Assembly (NCBI RefSeq): GCF_001953635.1
Contig: NZ_MEJH01000007.1
Span: 210,157-274,156, forward strand
From: Alteromonas abrolhosensis
GTDB taxonomy: Bacteria > Pseudomonadota > Gammaproteobacteria > Enterobacterales > Alteromonadaceae
DNA: 64,000 nt
Direction: 5' to 3'
Positions within the stretch are counted from its first letter, which is position 1, and every line of letters starts with the position of its first letter. The notes beneath the pieces are model-generated. The model saw nothing but the letters and a program-made list of their open reading frames with translations. It was not told the origin of the DNA and did no database searches. Position numbers and translations under genes: made by a program. Shown in pieces: positions 1 to 10,134 of the stretch.

Positions 1-34
1 GCCATCATGCCTTGTCCCTATAAGGCATGATGGC
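1..34. terminator. Perfect 13-bp inverted repeat, terminator-like
   Basis: GCCATCATGCCTT at 1-13 is perfectly complementary to 22-34, with an 8-nt loop. No T run follows on the plus strand, so this is either the terminator of a gene left of the window or a symmetric hairpin. It is cut off from its context by the window edge. Confidence 0.5.
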
Positions 35-103
35 GTTATCCACTCTCCTTGGACGTAACTAATTGGGCTCAAGATTAAATATGCAGGTAAGAAGCAATAA
101 AAC

Positions 104-2014
104 ATGAATGAGCAAGCCCCGCTTAACGCCCCATTTAATCCGCCAGCTAACACGCTCAGTGTAAGTGCATTTTCTACAGCCGGCGTAAAAGCGATAAACC
201 AGGATGCATACGCTTTCCATGTTTCTGATAACCCAAATCAAAGCAGTGTTTTTGTTATCGCTGACGGTGTGAGTAGCAGTACGGTTAGTCAGATTGCTAG
301 TGACTTTGCGACCAGGCAGTTTATTAGACTGTTTAACATGGCGCCGGAACAATGGTCAGTTAAGTCGCGCGCAGAAACCATTATCAAAGAAATAAACGCG
401 CTACTTTATACTCGTACGCAGAAAAGCCCCTTTTGCTATACACCAGAAAAAGGTTATGTGTGCACGTTTACAGTGGCAGTGGTAACGGGCAATCGCGTGG
501 ATGTGTTTCATGTGGGGGATTGCCAAATTCAAGTTCTTTCTAAGAACGCACAATCGCCTATCTTACTCACAAAACCTCATCGTCAAGTATCGGAAAGTGA
601 GCCTTCGCAGAGTTACCTTACTAAGGCTTTAGGTGTTCAAACGAACATAGACATCGATCATACAACGCTCACCCTGAATTCATCGAGTACGCTTTCGATA
701 AGTAGCGATGGGGTTTATGAATTTGTATCATTACCTAGCATTCTAAAGAAAATCAATGAGTCCGAAACGCTTCCTGAAAACCAAGCTGCGTTGGTAGTAC
801 ATGAGGCATTTACTAGAGGAAGCGATGACAACCTCACCTTACTTCTCGTAAAGGTTCTTGTAGCTAGCGCTGATGGCCTAAACGTTCACAGTCACCCACC
901 GTATGCCGGCGTTTCAAGTTCACCTCATTCATCTGTACTTAACAGGCCGTTGGGCGACCAGCTGATAACCAATTCCGAGGTATCTGATGCTGTGGTTAAT
1001 TACTCAAATCAGCAGTCTGATTTACAAGTATGCGAAGAACCCGCTACCGCCAATCTTTCAACGGGTGATGAAATTGATGGGTTGAAGTTAGAGCGACAGC
1101 TTTATACGTCAGCCCGAAGTCATGTTTTTATCGCCACCCATTCGTTTTGTGAAGCTATAAACACAAACAGCCCTGTGGTTGTAAAAACGCCGGCTACCGA
1201 CTTTACCCTATCACCGGAAATGCTAAATGGGTTCTTAATAGAAAGCTGGTTTGCGAGACGGATTAATTCGTCACATGTTATTAAAAGCCCAACGTTTATT
1301 GATTTGGGTTTACCGTACTCTCCCTCTGCTTTTTACAGCGTTAGTGAGTATGTACAAGGTCAAACGCTAGCTCAATGGGCTGTTGATAATCCTACGCCGC
1401 CTTTAGAGCAAGTTAGGAATATAATTGAGCAGGTTGGTAAAGGTTTACAGGCAATGCACCGTCAGGGAATTCTTCACAGGGATATACGCCCCGACAATAT
1501 TATTATTAGCGAACAAGGGCACTGTACTATTATAGACTTGGGCTCAGCAGCCTTAGCCGATGCCCCAAGCCTTTATAGTGACACACCTATTCCTGGCGCG
1601 GCACTTTTTGCCGCACCTGAGTACTTTATAGGAAACGTCGGCTCAGAGCGCTCTGATCTGTTCTCCTTAGCCGTACTCACCTACTATCTTTTGTGCGGTC
1701 GCTACCCTTATCGTACAAAGCTCGCTCACTGTCGCACCTTGGCCGAGCAGAAAAAGTTAACATACCAAACCGCACTAGACCCTAAACGACCTATACCCAA
1801 TTGGGTTGATAGCGCCCTTAAACGCGCTTTACATGTGAACCCTGACAAACGCTTCTCAACACTATCTGAGTTTCTCTTTTCGCTTCGCTACCCAAATCCA
1901 TCACAACATACGGAGTACGAGCCGTTAGTAAAACGACACCCTCTTTTTGTGTACAAGGTGCTAATACTGGCACTTATTTTCAGCAATCTAGTTACGCTCA
2001 TTTTGTTTAACTAA
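104..2014 (+). CDS. Membrane-anchored PP2C phosphatase / Ser-Thr protein kinase fusion
   Basis: Single 636-residue protein carrying opposing activities. Residues about 15-250 form a PP2C-type phosphatase: NQDAY (32-36), ADG (53-55), a GDC metal motif, SSDGVYEF and GSDDN are the usual metal-binding segments. Residues about 325-605 form a Hanks-type kinase with a VVVK lysine near 360, HRDIRPDN near 457, DLG near 477 in place of DFG, and APE. A hydrophobic stretch at about 612-634 should anchor it in the inner membrane with both domains in the cytoplasm. The cyanase gene starts 18 nt after the stop codon, so the two are likely co-transcribed. Fusions of this type are known beside nitrate/nitrite assimilation genes in marine gammaproteobacteria, so a role in nitrogen control is a reasonable inference; the substrate is unknown. 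There is no strong ribosome-binding site before the ATG. Confidence 0.9.
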   Translation: MNEQAPLNAPFNPPANTLSVSAFSTAGVKAINQDAYAFHVSDNPNQSSVFVIADGVSSSTVSQIASDFATRQFIRLFNMAPEQWSVKSRAETIIKEINALLYTRTQKSPFCYTPEKGYVCTFTVAVVTGNRVDVFHVGDCQIQVLSKNAQSPILLTKPHRQVSESEPSQSYLTKALGVQTNIDIDHTTLTLNSSSTLSISSDGVYEFVSLPSILKKINESETLPENQAALVVHEAFTRGSDDNLTLLLVKVLVASADGLNVHSHPPYAGVSSSPHSSVLNRPLGDQLITNSEVSDAVVNYSNQQSDLQVCEEPATANLSTGDEIDGLKLERQLYTSARSHVFIATHSFCEAINTNSPVVVKTPATDFTLSPEMLNGFLIESWFARRINSSHVIKSPTFIDLGLPYSPSAFYSVSEYVQGQTLAQWAVDNPTPPLEQVRNIIEQVGKGLQAMHRQGILHRDIRPDNIIISEQGHCTIIDLGSAALADAPSLYSDTPIPGAALFAAPEYFIGNVGSERSDLFSLAVLTYYLLCGRYPYRTKLAHCRTLAEQKKLTYQTALDPKRPIPNWVDSALKRALHVNPDKRFSTLSEFLFSLRYPNPSQHTEYEPLVKRHPLFVYKVLILALIFSNLVTLILFN

Positions 2015-2032
2015 ACCTTTAAGGAAATGCAA

Positions 2033-2482
2033 ATGATTACATCGAGAACCCAAGTTACCGACATGATCCAGTCAGCCAAGATTTTAAAAGGCATAAAATG
2101 GAGCCATATTGCTGAGGTTGTCGGCCAATCGAAAGAATGGAGTACTGCCGCCTGTTTAGGCCAGATGGCCATGACAAAGCAGCAAGCTGAAGCCGTGGGC
2201 GAATTACTTGAGCTTACCGACGAAGCGATTGCCTGGCTTCAAATTGTGCCTTACAAAGGCTCGTTACCAACAGAAGTCCCTACTGACCCGCTAATTTATC
2301 GCTGGTATGAATTGGTGAATGTGTATGGCACTACCTTAAAGGAATTAATTCATGAAGAGTTTGGCGACGGCATCATGAGCGCCATTGATTTTTCTATGGA
2401 TTTACAGCGCGAAAACGATCCTAAAGGTGACCGCGTCAGCGTAGTTATGTCAGGGAAGTTTCTGCCGTATAAGATGTACTAA
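2033..2482 (+). CDS. cynS: Cyanate hydratase (cyanase)
   Basis: Converts cyanate plus bicarbonate to CO2 and carbamate, which decays to ammonia, allowing detoxification and use of cyanate as a nitrogen source. The 149-residue protein matches CynS along its length: an N-terminal helical domain, then the conserved catalytic half with the active-site Arg90, Glu93 (in YRWYELV) and Ser116 (in GDGIMSAIDF). The ATG at 2033 is preferred over an in-frame ATG at 2027 because AAGGA at 2021-2025 lies 7 nt before 2033 but only 1 nt before 2027. No CynR or CynT (carbonic anhydrase) gene is present in the window; the upstream partner is a kinase/phosphatase fusion instead. Confidence 0.96.
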   Translation: MITSRTQVTDMIQSAKILKGIKWSHIAEVVGQSKEWSTAACLGQMAMTKQQAEAVGELLELTDEAIAWLQIVPYKGSLPTEVPTDPLIYRWYELVNVYGTTLKELIHEEFGDGIMSAIDFSMDLQRENDPKGDRVSVVMSGKFLPYKMY

Positions 2483-2510
2483 AAGTATTTCAAGACGGGA
2501 AATTCGACAT

Positions 2511-2540
2511 AAAAAAAGCCGGTCATGCGACCGGCTTTTT
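2511..2540. terminator. Bidirectional terminator between cynS and fusA2
   Basis: GCCGGTC (2518-2524) pairs with GACCGGC (2529-2535) around a 4-nt loop. An A run precedes it and a T run follows it, so it can end transcription from cynS on the plus strand and from fusA2 on the minus strand. Confidence 0.88.
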
Positions 2541-2595
2541 AGTATTTCTTGAAGCGTAAGCTAACCCAAGGTCAGCTTACGTTCGCAAAGGCTAA

Positions 2596-4683
2596 TTACT
2601 TAGCAGCTTTACGTGCTTTCGCTTCTTCAATTACTTTGTCAGCTACGTTCTGAGGACATGCTGAGTAGTGGCTGAATTCCATAGAGAACTGACCACGACC
2701 AGATGTAATAGTACGTAAGTGACCGATGTAACCAAACATCTCAGATAGAGGTACGTCAGCCTTGATGCGAACGCCAGTAGCGCCAGCTTCTTGGTCTTTG
2801 ATCATACCACGACGACGGTTAAGGTCACCGATTACGTCACCAACGTTGTCTTCTGGGCTGAACACGTCAACTTTCATGATTGGCTCAAGAATCTGAGGAC
2901 CAGCTTTTGGCATTGACTGACGGAATGCACCTTTCGCTGCGATTTCGAACGCGATTGCTGATGAGTCAACTGCGTGGAAACCACCGTCGAATAGTTCAAC
3001 TTCAACGTCTAGTACTGGGTAGCCCGCTAGAGGACCTACTTCCATCATGCCTTTGAAGCCTTTTTCAATGGCTGGGAAGAATTCTTTAGGTACGTTACCA
3101 CCAACAACGGTAGATACGAACTTAAAGCCAGAGTTAGTTTCGCCCGGACGGATTCGGTAATCAATCTTACCAAACTGACCAGAACCACCAGACTGCTTCT
3201 TGTGCGTGTAGCTGTCTTCAACTGCTTGTGTGATAGTTTCACGGTAAGCAACTTGAGGTTGACCTACTTCTAGCTCAACGCCGTAAGTACGCTTCAAGAT
3301 ATCTACTTTGATATCTAGGTGAAGCTCACCCATACCTTTAAGGATGGTTTCGCCTGAATCTTCGTCAGTTTCAACTTGGAAAGATGGATCTTCTGCTACT
3401 AGCTTACCGATAGCAAGAGACATCTTTTCGTTAGCGCCTTTATCTTTTGGCTTAACCGCAATCGAGATTACTGGCTCAGGGAAGATCATTGGCTCTAGTG
3501 TACAAGGGCTCTTCGGATCACATAGCGTGTGACCAGTTTGAACGTTCTTCATACCTACGATAGCAATGATGTCACCTGCCTGTGCAGATGATAATTCAGT
3601 ACGGTCGTTAGCGTGCATCTCAACCATACGGCCAACACGCTCAGTCTTACCTGTAGCAGAGTTAAGGATGGTGTCACCCTTGTTTAGCTTACCAGAGTAA
3701 ATACGTACGAACGTCAAGGCACCAAAACGGTCGTCCATAATTTTGAATGCAAGCGCACGGAACGGCTCGTCAACAGATACTGTTGCAACTTCACCAGTAG
3801 GCTCACCAGTTTCTTCGTCAGTTAGATCTTGTGGATCAACTTCTGTTGGAGAAGGTAGGAAGTCGATTACCGCGTCAAGAACTAGCTGAATACCTTTGTT
3901 CTTAAATGCAGAACCACAGTATGTTGGGAAGAACGCTAGGTCACGAGTACCTTTACGGATACAACGCTTGATGTCTTCTAGAGACGGCTCTTCACCATCC
4001 ATGTAAGCCATCATTAGGTCGTCGTCTTGCTCAACAGCAGTTTCGATCATTTGCTCGCGATATTCTTGAGCTTTCTCAACCATGTCTTCAGGGATGTCTA
4101 CGATTTCGTAGTTTTCAGGAAGGCCTGAATCGTCCCAGATATACGCTTTCATGTCTAGAAGGTTAACAACACCTTTAAACTCGTCTTCGATACCGATTGG
4201 AAGCGTCATTACTAGTGGGTTAGCAGCAAGTACTTTCTTAACTTGGCCAACTACACGGTAAAAGTCTGCACCCATACGGTCTAGTTTGTTTACGAAGATT
4301 ACACGCGCAACTTCTGATTCGTTAGCATAACGCCAGTTAGTTTCTGACTGAGGCTCAACACCGCCAGAACCACAGAATACACCGATACCGCCGTCTAGTA
4401 CTTTAAGTGAACGATATACTTCAACTGTAAAGTCAACGTGTCCCGGAGTATCGATGATGTTCATGCGATGATCTTTCCAGAAACAGGTTGTTGCCGCTGA
4501 CTGGATGGTAATACCACGCTCAGCTTCCTGCTCCATGAAGTCAGTTGTTGATTCACCATCGTGAACCTCACCAGTTTTATGGATTTTACCAGTAAGCTTC
4601 AAGATACGTTCTGTTGTGGTAGTTTTACCCGCGTCTACGTGGGCGAAAATACCAATGTTTCTGTAATGAGATAAGTCTGACAT
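2596..4683 (-). CDS. fusA2: Elongation factor G, second-copy (FusA2) type
   Basis: Ribosomal translocase GTPase of 695 residues. The G1 motif [12 protein letters not shown], the G2/G3 region with DTPGH, and NKLD (G4) are intact, followed by domains II to V. It is monocistronic and flanked by cynS and rlmM rather than lying in the str operon with rpsL, rpsG and tuf. Its sequence, including the starting [19 protein letters not shown], matches the EF-G 2 that Vibrio, Shewanella and Alteromonas carry besides the str-operon copy. Such paralogues may divide translocation and recycling roles, but which role applies here is not visible. Codon use is that of a highly expressed gene (CGT, GGT, ACC and AAC are common). 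Confidence 0.93.
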   Translation of the reverse strand: MSDLSHYRNIGIFAHVDAGKTTTTERILKLTGKIHKTGEVHDGESTTDFMEQEAERGITIQSAATTCFWKDHRMNIIDTPGHVDFTVEVYRSLKVLDGGIGVFCGSGGVEPQSETNWRYANESEVARVIFVNKLDRMGADFYRVVGQVKKVLAANPLVMTLPIGIEDEFKGVVNLLDMKAYIWDDSGLPENYEIVDIPEDMVEKAQEYREQMIETAVEQDDDLMMAYMDGEEPSLEDIKRCIRKGTRDLAFFPTYCGSAFKNKGIQLVLDAVIDFLPSPTEVDPQDLTDEETGEPTGEVATVSVDEPFRALAFKIMDDRFGALTFVRIYSGKLNKGDTILNSATGKTERVGRMVEMHANDRTELSSAQAGDIIAIVGMKNVQTGHTLCDPKSPCTLEPMIFPEPVISIAVKPKDKGANEKMSLAIGKLVAEDPSFQVETDEDSGETILKGMGELHLDIKVDILKRTYGVELEVGQPQVAYRETITQAVEDSYTHKKQSGGSGQFGKIDYRIRPGETNSGFKFVSTVVGGNVPKEFFPAIEKGFKGMMEVGPLAGYPVLDVEVELFDGGFHAVDSSAIAFEIAAKGAFRQSMPKAGPQILEPIMKVDVFSPEDNVGDVIGDLNRRRGMIKDQEAGATGVRIKADVPLSEMFGYIGHLRTITSGRGQFSMEFSHYSACPQNVADKVIEEAKARKAAK

Positions 4684-4866
4684 TAGTTCACTTTCATTGG
4701 TTCAGAGTAAAAAAACGGCCGGATTATAAAGGATTTCTATACCAGATTTACACCTTTTTTAGCATAAACCTTAAATTCGTTTGCCAAAATCCGCGCCACC
4801 ATTAATTCTTTTCTTTAAGTATCAATAACTTATTAATTAATGACACTTTTTTGAAAAATAACAAAA

Positions 4867-5964
4867 TCACACCTCATCTTTTGAAGTGCGAACAATTGTT
4901 ACTGTAACTTCATCTCTGTCGTGGTAGAGATGCCTCACCTTCACCGCAAATGCATCTTCCAAAGCATTTAATCGGCTTCTTAGCAACGTCATGGCTTCAA
5001 CTACAGTTTCATAACGTTGTTTCATAGGTAACTTTAAATTGAATATTGCGTGCGTTGCCCAGTGCTTAACTAACCAATCACCCATCAATTTAGCTACCCT
5101 ATCGGGTTGCTCTATCATATCACATACCAGCAAATCTACACGACCAAATTGTGGTCGATAGGTAAACCCGTCTGCCGCGTGATGTTCAACCAACCCCGTG
5201 CTCATTAAACTATCTGCTACAAGTCCATTATCGATAGCTTCAACGTACATTCCGCGCTTAACTAGCTGATAAGTCCAACCGCCTGGGCATGCACCTAGGT
5301 CCACGGCACGTCCTCCGCTTCGAAGTACTTTAGTCTGCTGCTTATCACTAAGCATATTCACTAAGGCATCTTCAAGTTTCAGTGTCGAGCGGCTCGGCGC
5401 ATCACTTGGGAACTTCAATCGACAAATACCCAAGTGATCGCCACTAGCATGACTGGGTAATGTATAGCCAATATGGCAAATCTCAAATGACTCAAAGAAA
5501 ATATGCAGTTTAGGTTTCCCCAGATTTTCCTTAGACGTAAGCCACCCCGCTTTTCTTAACGCTTGGCGAAGAGGAACCGTAAACTTTCGGCAAAACTTTG
5601 CGAGGGTTTTACCTTCTTCTGTATCTGGGTACTCGACGTCTATGGCGCCAAAAATTGAAAATGGTTTTTCAACCTCTTTCAAAGCCTCGAGTACTTGCCC
5701 TACTCTGTCCTCTTTCTCTATATCGTCTAGTGTGGCAAAAACTGCCACCAGCTGACGAGGGAAAATACTGTCGTGAACTGCAAACTGAGTAATGGTTTGT
5801 TCCAACTGCGAGGGATCGTATAAGTGATAAAGTACAAAGCCACTGTTCTTCTTCGACACTGGGTAGCCATAACATTGGGCTTCACCATATCGAGATGTAA
5901 GTTCGTTAGCCGTATCGTTTTCATACCCAGGTCGGCAATACCCTAAAATACTGGTGTTAGACAT
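4867..5964 (-). CDS. rlmM: 23S rRNA 2'-O-ribose methyltransferase RlmM (C2498)
   Basis: SAM-dependent enzyme that methylates the 2'-OH of C2498 of 23S rRNA. It has an N-terminal THUMP-like domain and a C-terminal Rossmann methyltransferase with VDLGACPGGWTYQLVKRG as the SAM site, a CDMIEQP segment and FNLKLPMK carrying a catalytic lysine. The ATG at 5964 (MSNTSILGYCRPGYE) is chosen because the E. coli protein begins at the matching CRPGFE segment and a G-rich Shine-Dalgarno lies 6 nt upstream; the longer frame adds only seven residues. The start overlaps the stop of the DUF423 gene by 8 nt, which suggests translational coupling. The E. coli order gcvA-ygdD-rlmM is preserved here apart from one inserted gene. 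Confidence 0.95.
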   Translation of the reverse strand: MSNTSILGYCRPGYENDTANELTSRYGEAQCYGYPVSKKNSGFVLYHLYDPSQLEQTITQFAVHDSIFPRQLVAVFATLDDIEKEDRVGQVLEALKEVEKPFSIFGAIDVEYPDTEEGKTLAKFCRKFTVPLRQALRKAGWLTSKENLGKPKLHIFFESFEICHIGYTLPSHASGDHLGICRLKFPSDAPSRSTLKLEDALVNMLSDKQQTKVLRSGGRAVDLGACPGGWTYQLVKRGMYVEAIDNGLVADSLMSTGLVEHHAADGFTYRPQFGRVDLLVCDMIEQPDRVAKLMGDWLVKHWATHAIFNLKLPMKQRYETVVEAMTLLRSRLNALEDAFAVKVRHLYHDRDEVTVTIVRTSKDEV

Positions 5965-6424
5965 TATCTGCCCCCGACCTTTCATTAACGCTGTTTTGCC
6001 CCTCTAGATGTTGCTTCGTGAACTTATGACCCTTTATCAGCCCAATTACTAACAACACCCAACCGATAATAAAGAACATGCCCCCTAAAGGGGTTATCGG
6101 CCCAAACCATTTTATGCCGCTCATTCCTAGCGCGTATAAACTTCCACTAAACAACACCGTACCGGTAACGAAACAAAACGCTACTCTGTTGGCCCACGTT
6201 GATGAGACAACCCCTGAAAGGGCTGGCAAAAACAGTAAGGCTAATGCGTGATACATTTGATAACGCACGCCAATTTCAAAAGTGTTGAGCTGCTGTGCAG
6301 TTAACACGCTTTTTAATCCATGTGCGCCGAACGCACCTAATATGACCGAAAGGCCAGCTAGCAATGCGCCTGCAATAAGATAAGGTTTAGCAACGGTGGC
6401 TAACCCAAGTTTTTCAGTTTTCAT
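5957..6424 (-). CDS. DUF423 family inner-membrane protein (YgdD-like)
   Basis: 155-residue membrane protein with four hydrophobic segments at about 15-35, 57-75, 83-102 and 110-131 and the family signature LGAFGAHGL near the N-terminus. The function of DUF423 proteins is unknown. It lies directly before rlmM as ygdD does in E. coli, with an 8-nt overlap. The C-terminal 20 residues after the last membrane helix are polar and probably cytoplasmic. Confidence 0.88.
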   Translation of the reverse strand: MKTEKLGLATVAKPYLIAGALLAGLSVILGAFGAHGLKSVLTAQQLNTFEIGVRYQMYHALALLFLPALSGVVSSTWANRVAFCFVTGTVLFSGSLYALGMSGIKWFGPITPLGGMFFIIGWVLLVIGLIKGHKFTKQHLEGQNSVNERSGADNV

Positions 6425-6459
6425 TAAATTAGTCGTTCGCTCTGATTTCTAATTCATCA

Positions 6460-7152
6460 TTAATTATTTAAATTGGCTTCTATAAAAGACGCGGTAAGTG
6501 TGGCAGCTTTAGCAATATGTTCTTCCTGCGTTTTTCCGCTTGCTTTTCGAGGCTTAAAACTGTGATCGCCGTCCTCTAAATAAGAGCACTCAATCATGGA
6601 AGATAACACGCCGTTCTTTTTGTAACTCTCCACTTCGCTCTTCGTACCAAAGGTATCTCGTTCACCCTGAATAATAAGCAAAGGTTTAGACGCCGTTTGC
6701 AGATGTTCGGTGCGTGTTTTTTCTGGCTTACTAGGAGGGTGGAACGGATAGCCCAGCGCTATCGCGCCTTTTACATTGCTCACCGCTTCATACACCATAG
6801 TCGCCATTCGCCCGCCCATCGACTTTCCACCGATGAACACAGGCAAGTTATGCAAGGCTTTGTTATCTTTACTGCAGGTTTCAATCACCGCAGTAAAGTG
6901 TGACATAAGTTTATCGGCTTTATCGGGAGGCCTACGCTTACTGGTAGCTTTTATAGTTTGCATATAAGGAAAGTTAAAAAGCACGGTCGATATGCCTTTT
7001 GCAACAAGCTCCGACGCCATCGCTTGCATGAACTCATGTTCCTTGCCCGCACCAGCTCCGTGGCCCAATATTAAGCACGCTATAGGCTTATCGGCTTCAT
7101 GCAATTCAATGTCAAAACCAGGCTGTTCAGCGGTGGCATTCGATGTAGTCAT
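6460..7152 (-). CDS. Alpha/beta hydrolase, KANL3/Tex30-like
   Basis: About 230 residues with an alpha/beta-hydrolase layout: an HGAGAG oxyanion-type loop, the nucleophile elbow GGKSMGG, an acid in QGERDTFG and the histidine in EDGDHSFKP. The substrate is unknown. Start chosen at 7152 (MTTSNATAEQ), where the ATG begins one base after the gcvA stop codon, suggesting coupling; an upstream in-frame ATG at 7182 would overlap gcvA by 29 bases. The gene sits between gcvA and the DUF423 gene, which are neighbours in E. coli, so it is an insertion relative to that order. Confidence 0.85.
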   Translation of the reverse strand: MTTSNATAEQPGFDIELHEADKPIACLILGHGAGAGKEHEFMQAMASELVAKGISTVLFNFPYMQTIKATSKRRPPDKADKLMSHFTAVIETCSKDNKALHNLPVFIGGKSMGGRMATMVYEAVSNVKGAIALGYPFHPPSKPEKTRTEHLQTASKPLLIIQGERDTFGTKSEVESYKKNGVLSSMIECSYLEDGDHSFKPRKASGKTQEEHIAKAATLTASFIEANLNN

Positions 7153-7153
7153 A

Positions 7154-8056
7154 TTACAGTAAATCCTCTTGTTCAGCTTCAACCAGCGCTAAGATCCAGT
7201 CTCTAAATGCAGCAATCTTTCCTAATTCAGCTTGTGATTCCTCACACACTAAATAAAACGCGTCACGACTCTCCACTCGCTCCTCGAACGGCATAACCAG
7301 TCTCCCCGCTTCAATTTCTGGCCTTGCAAGTACCGTATTACCCAACGCAATACCTTGCCCTAGCGCCGCTGCCTGTAAAACTAGCATCGAGTGACTGAAA
7401 ACCGGGCCTTGGTTAACGTTTACGCCAACCACACCTACGTGCTTCAACCAATTCTTCCATGCCGTACGGCTTAAGTCGTGAAGCAGCACGTGATGTCTTA
7501 AGTCGGATAAACTGGATAAAGGTTTGGGGCCTTGAAAAAGCATAGGCGAACAGAGCGGCGTCAGGAATTCCCGATGTAGTTGGTCGGCTTGAAGACCAGC
7601 CCAACGACCTTTACCGTAATATATTGCAACATCTACATCGTCTTCTAAAAAGCCTTCATCGAAATCAACGGCTTTTATGCGTACGTCGATGTCTGGATGT
7701 GCCAAACTAAATTTATGAATACGGGGCACTAACCATTGGCTTGCAAAGCTTGGTGGCATGGCTACCGTAATGGCACCTTTGCTTCCCTTTGCAAGCAATC
7801 TTTCTGTCGCGTCTTGTAAGTTCTTAAAGATATCTTTTAATTCGAGGAAATAAGCTTGCCCCTCTTCTGTAAGAAGCAGAGTCCTATTTCTACGTAGAAA
7901 CAATTTCATGGATAAGAAATCTTCAAGCGCTTTGATTTGATGACTCACCGCTGCTTGAGTAACAAAAAGTTCATCAGCAGCCTTCGTAAAGCTCAAATGG
8001 CGCGCAGCCGCTTCAAACGATTTCAAGGCGTTAAGAGGGGGTAAACGTCGGTGCAT
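7154..8056 (-). CDS. gcvA: LysR-type regulator GcvA
   Basis: 300-residue LysR-family regulator. The N-terminal winged helix (RLPPLNALKSFEAAARHLSF, then VTQAAVSHQIKALEDFL) and the C-terminal effector domain ending in QAELGKIAAFRDWILA match E. coli GcvA, the glycine-responsive regulator of the glycine-cleavage operon. Its neighbours DUF423 (ygdD) and rlmM are the same as in E. coli, which supports orthology. The gcvTHP operon is not in this window. It is transcribed away from the small secreted protein gene at 8273; the AT-rich gap between them should hold both promoters. Confidence 0.93.
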   Translation of the reverse strand: MHRRLPPLNALKSFEAAARHLSFTKAADELFVTQAAVSHQIKALEDFLSMKLFLRRNRTLLLTEEGQAYFLELKDIFKNLQDATERLLAKGSKGAITVAMPPSFASQWLVPRIHKFSLAHPDIDVRIKAVDFDEGFLEDDVDVAIYYGKGRWAGLQADQLHREFLTPLCSPMLFQGPKPLSSLSDLRHHVLLHDLSRTAWKNWLKHVGVVGVNVNQGPVFSHSMLVLQAAALGQGIALGNTVLARPEIEAGRLVMPFEERVESRDAFYLVCEESQAELGKIAAFRDWILALVEAEQEDLL

Positions 8057-8272
8057 ATATCGTTTTTAATCCAGTGTGACCGAAGCATGACAAATTCATT
8101 AGTTTTTCTAATGACAACCCATACTTTTACTCGTTTTATTTTCCACCACCTGTTGACTATAATTTACCCGAAATTAAAAAAGAGCATTTAATTTCAGCAT
8201 TTTATGATGAACATTTGTTAAACATTTTAACATTCATCAACAATTATTTAATTATTTTTATTAGGTGTGAAA

Positions 8273-8551
8273 ATGAAAAAGTTACTTTTAGCTAGTGTTT
8301 CTGTAATGGCTTTTGTGAGCGCTGCTGCAAATGCTAACGCACAACCAGAAAAGATCAATCTACAATCGTTAATCAACACTGCAATGACCAGCGTTAAGAT
8401 GGCTGAAGTATTGCCAGAAAACGACGCACATATCCTTGTGAAAAAACAATCGAAAGCAATCTTGGCTGAAGAGACGCAAGTTCAGCTTCACAAGAACTTA
8501 TTAGCAATGGCAAAAGGTGAAGAGCGCGTAAACGTTTCCGAAACGGAATAA
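8273..8551 (+). CDS. Small secreted protein of unknown function
   Basis: 92-residue protein with a clear signal peptide (MKKLLLASVSVMAFVSAAAN, cleavage probably after the ANANA stretch) followed by about 68 mostly helical residues with no recognised motif. ATG at 8273 is preferred over a GTG at 8267 because AGGTG at 8263-8267 then lies at proper spacing. It is divergent from gcvA, so glycine or GcvA control is possible but unproven. The mature protein has no cysteine. Confidence 0.8.
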   Translation: MKKLLLASVSVMAFVSAAANANAQPEKINLQSLINTAMTSVKMAEVLPENDAHILVKKQSKAILAEETQVQLHKNLLAMAKGEERVNVSETE

Positions 8552-8573
8552 GCAACTCACACACCTGATACGC

Positions 8574-8595
8574 ATGCCGGTGCTTGCACCGGCAT
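8574..8595. terminator. Convergent hairpin between the secreted protein gene and kdsA
   Basis: ATGCCGGTGC (8574-8583) is fully complementary to 8586-8595. It lies between two convergent genes 22 nt and 18 nt away, as expected for a shared terminator, but there is no T run on either side. Confidence 0.5.
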
Positions 8596-8613
8596 ACGCC
8601 ATCAATTACTTGC

Positions 8614-9471
<858 letters not shown>

Positions 9472-9488
9472 CTATTTCCAGTTAAATC

Positions 9489-9860
9489 TTAAAAAAGAGG
9501 TTGTTTAGTGACAGCAACCATCGCCGTTGCCATTAATACAGCAAGTGCTGCTACGAAAAAGCTCCATTTACCCATGGTTGTCTTAGCTTTTTTCAGCGCA
9601 AATAACCCAAACACAATATAAAGCACCACACCAACAACCTTAAATGTTAGCCATGCATTCACAAACGGATATTGTGACAGAATAACGCACAGCCAGATAG
9701 CGCTTGCTAACAGCACTGTATCAACTATGTGAGGAAGAATTTTAACCCACTTTTTGCTTAAAACAGAGGCATCGAATTGGCTCCATATAAAGCGAAAAAC
9801 AAACAATAAAATGCTTAAGCCAACGGCGGTCATGTGAAGGTGTTTTGCCATCATGTACAT
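9489..9860 (-). CDS. sirB2: SirB2 family inner-membrane protein
   Basis: 123-residue protein with four predicted membrane helices (about 7-25, 44-62, 70-88, 98-117) and the family-typical start AKHLHMTAVGLSILLFVFR. Function is not established; SirB2 (YchQ) is found between prmC and kdsA in many gammaproteobacteria. Here the adjacent sirB1 gene is missing. AGGA lies 7 nt upstream of the chosen ATG. Likely co-transcribed with kdsA. Confidence 0.88.
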   Translation of the reverse strand: MYMMAKHLHMTAVGLSILLFVFRFIWSQFDASVLSKKWVKILPHIVDTVLLASAIWLCVILSQYPFVNAWLTFKVVGVVLYIVFGLFALKKAKTTMGKWSFFVAALAVLMATAMVAVTKQPLF

Positions 9861-10035
9861 AATGTGTTCCTGTTCTTGTTAGATAGTAAGCCTGCAACTC
9901 GTCTCTTTAACACATGGGTTACTTTTCAAGACTACTAGCTCAAAGGCTTGTCAGATTTAAGTTAACCAATCTTAACGAGAAACAAGCTTCAATAGATTAA
10001 GCAAACGGTAGCCTAAGTATACGAGTATTGGCTTC

Positions 10036-10066
10036 AAAAAAAACAGGTGCTTATGAGCACCTGTTT
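10036..10066 (-). terminator. Rho-independent terminator of the REC/HD-GYP gene
   Basis: AAACAGGTGCT (10041-10051) pairs perfectly with 10056-10066 around a 4-nt loop. On the minus strand the stem is followed by a run of eight U. It lies 70-100 nt after the regulator stop codon and cuts it off from sirB2-kdsA. Confidence 0.9.
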
Positions 10067-10134
10067 GTCCATTAATTTTTAGCGCCTACCGCGTTATTGT
10101 AACGCATAACCTTTCGTAAATAACGGGAAATGAG

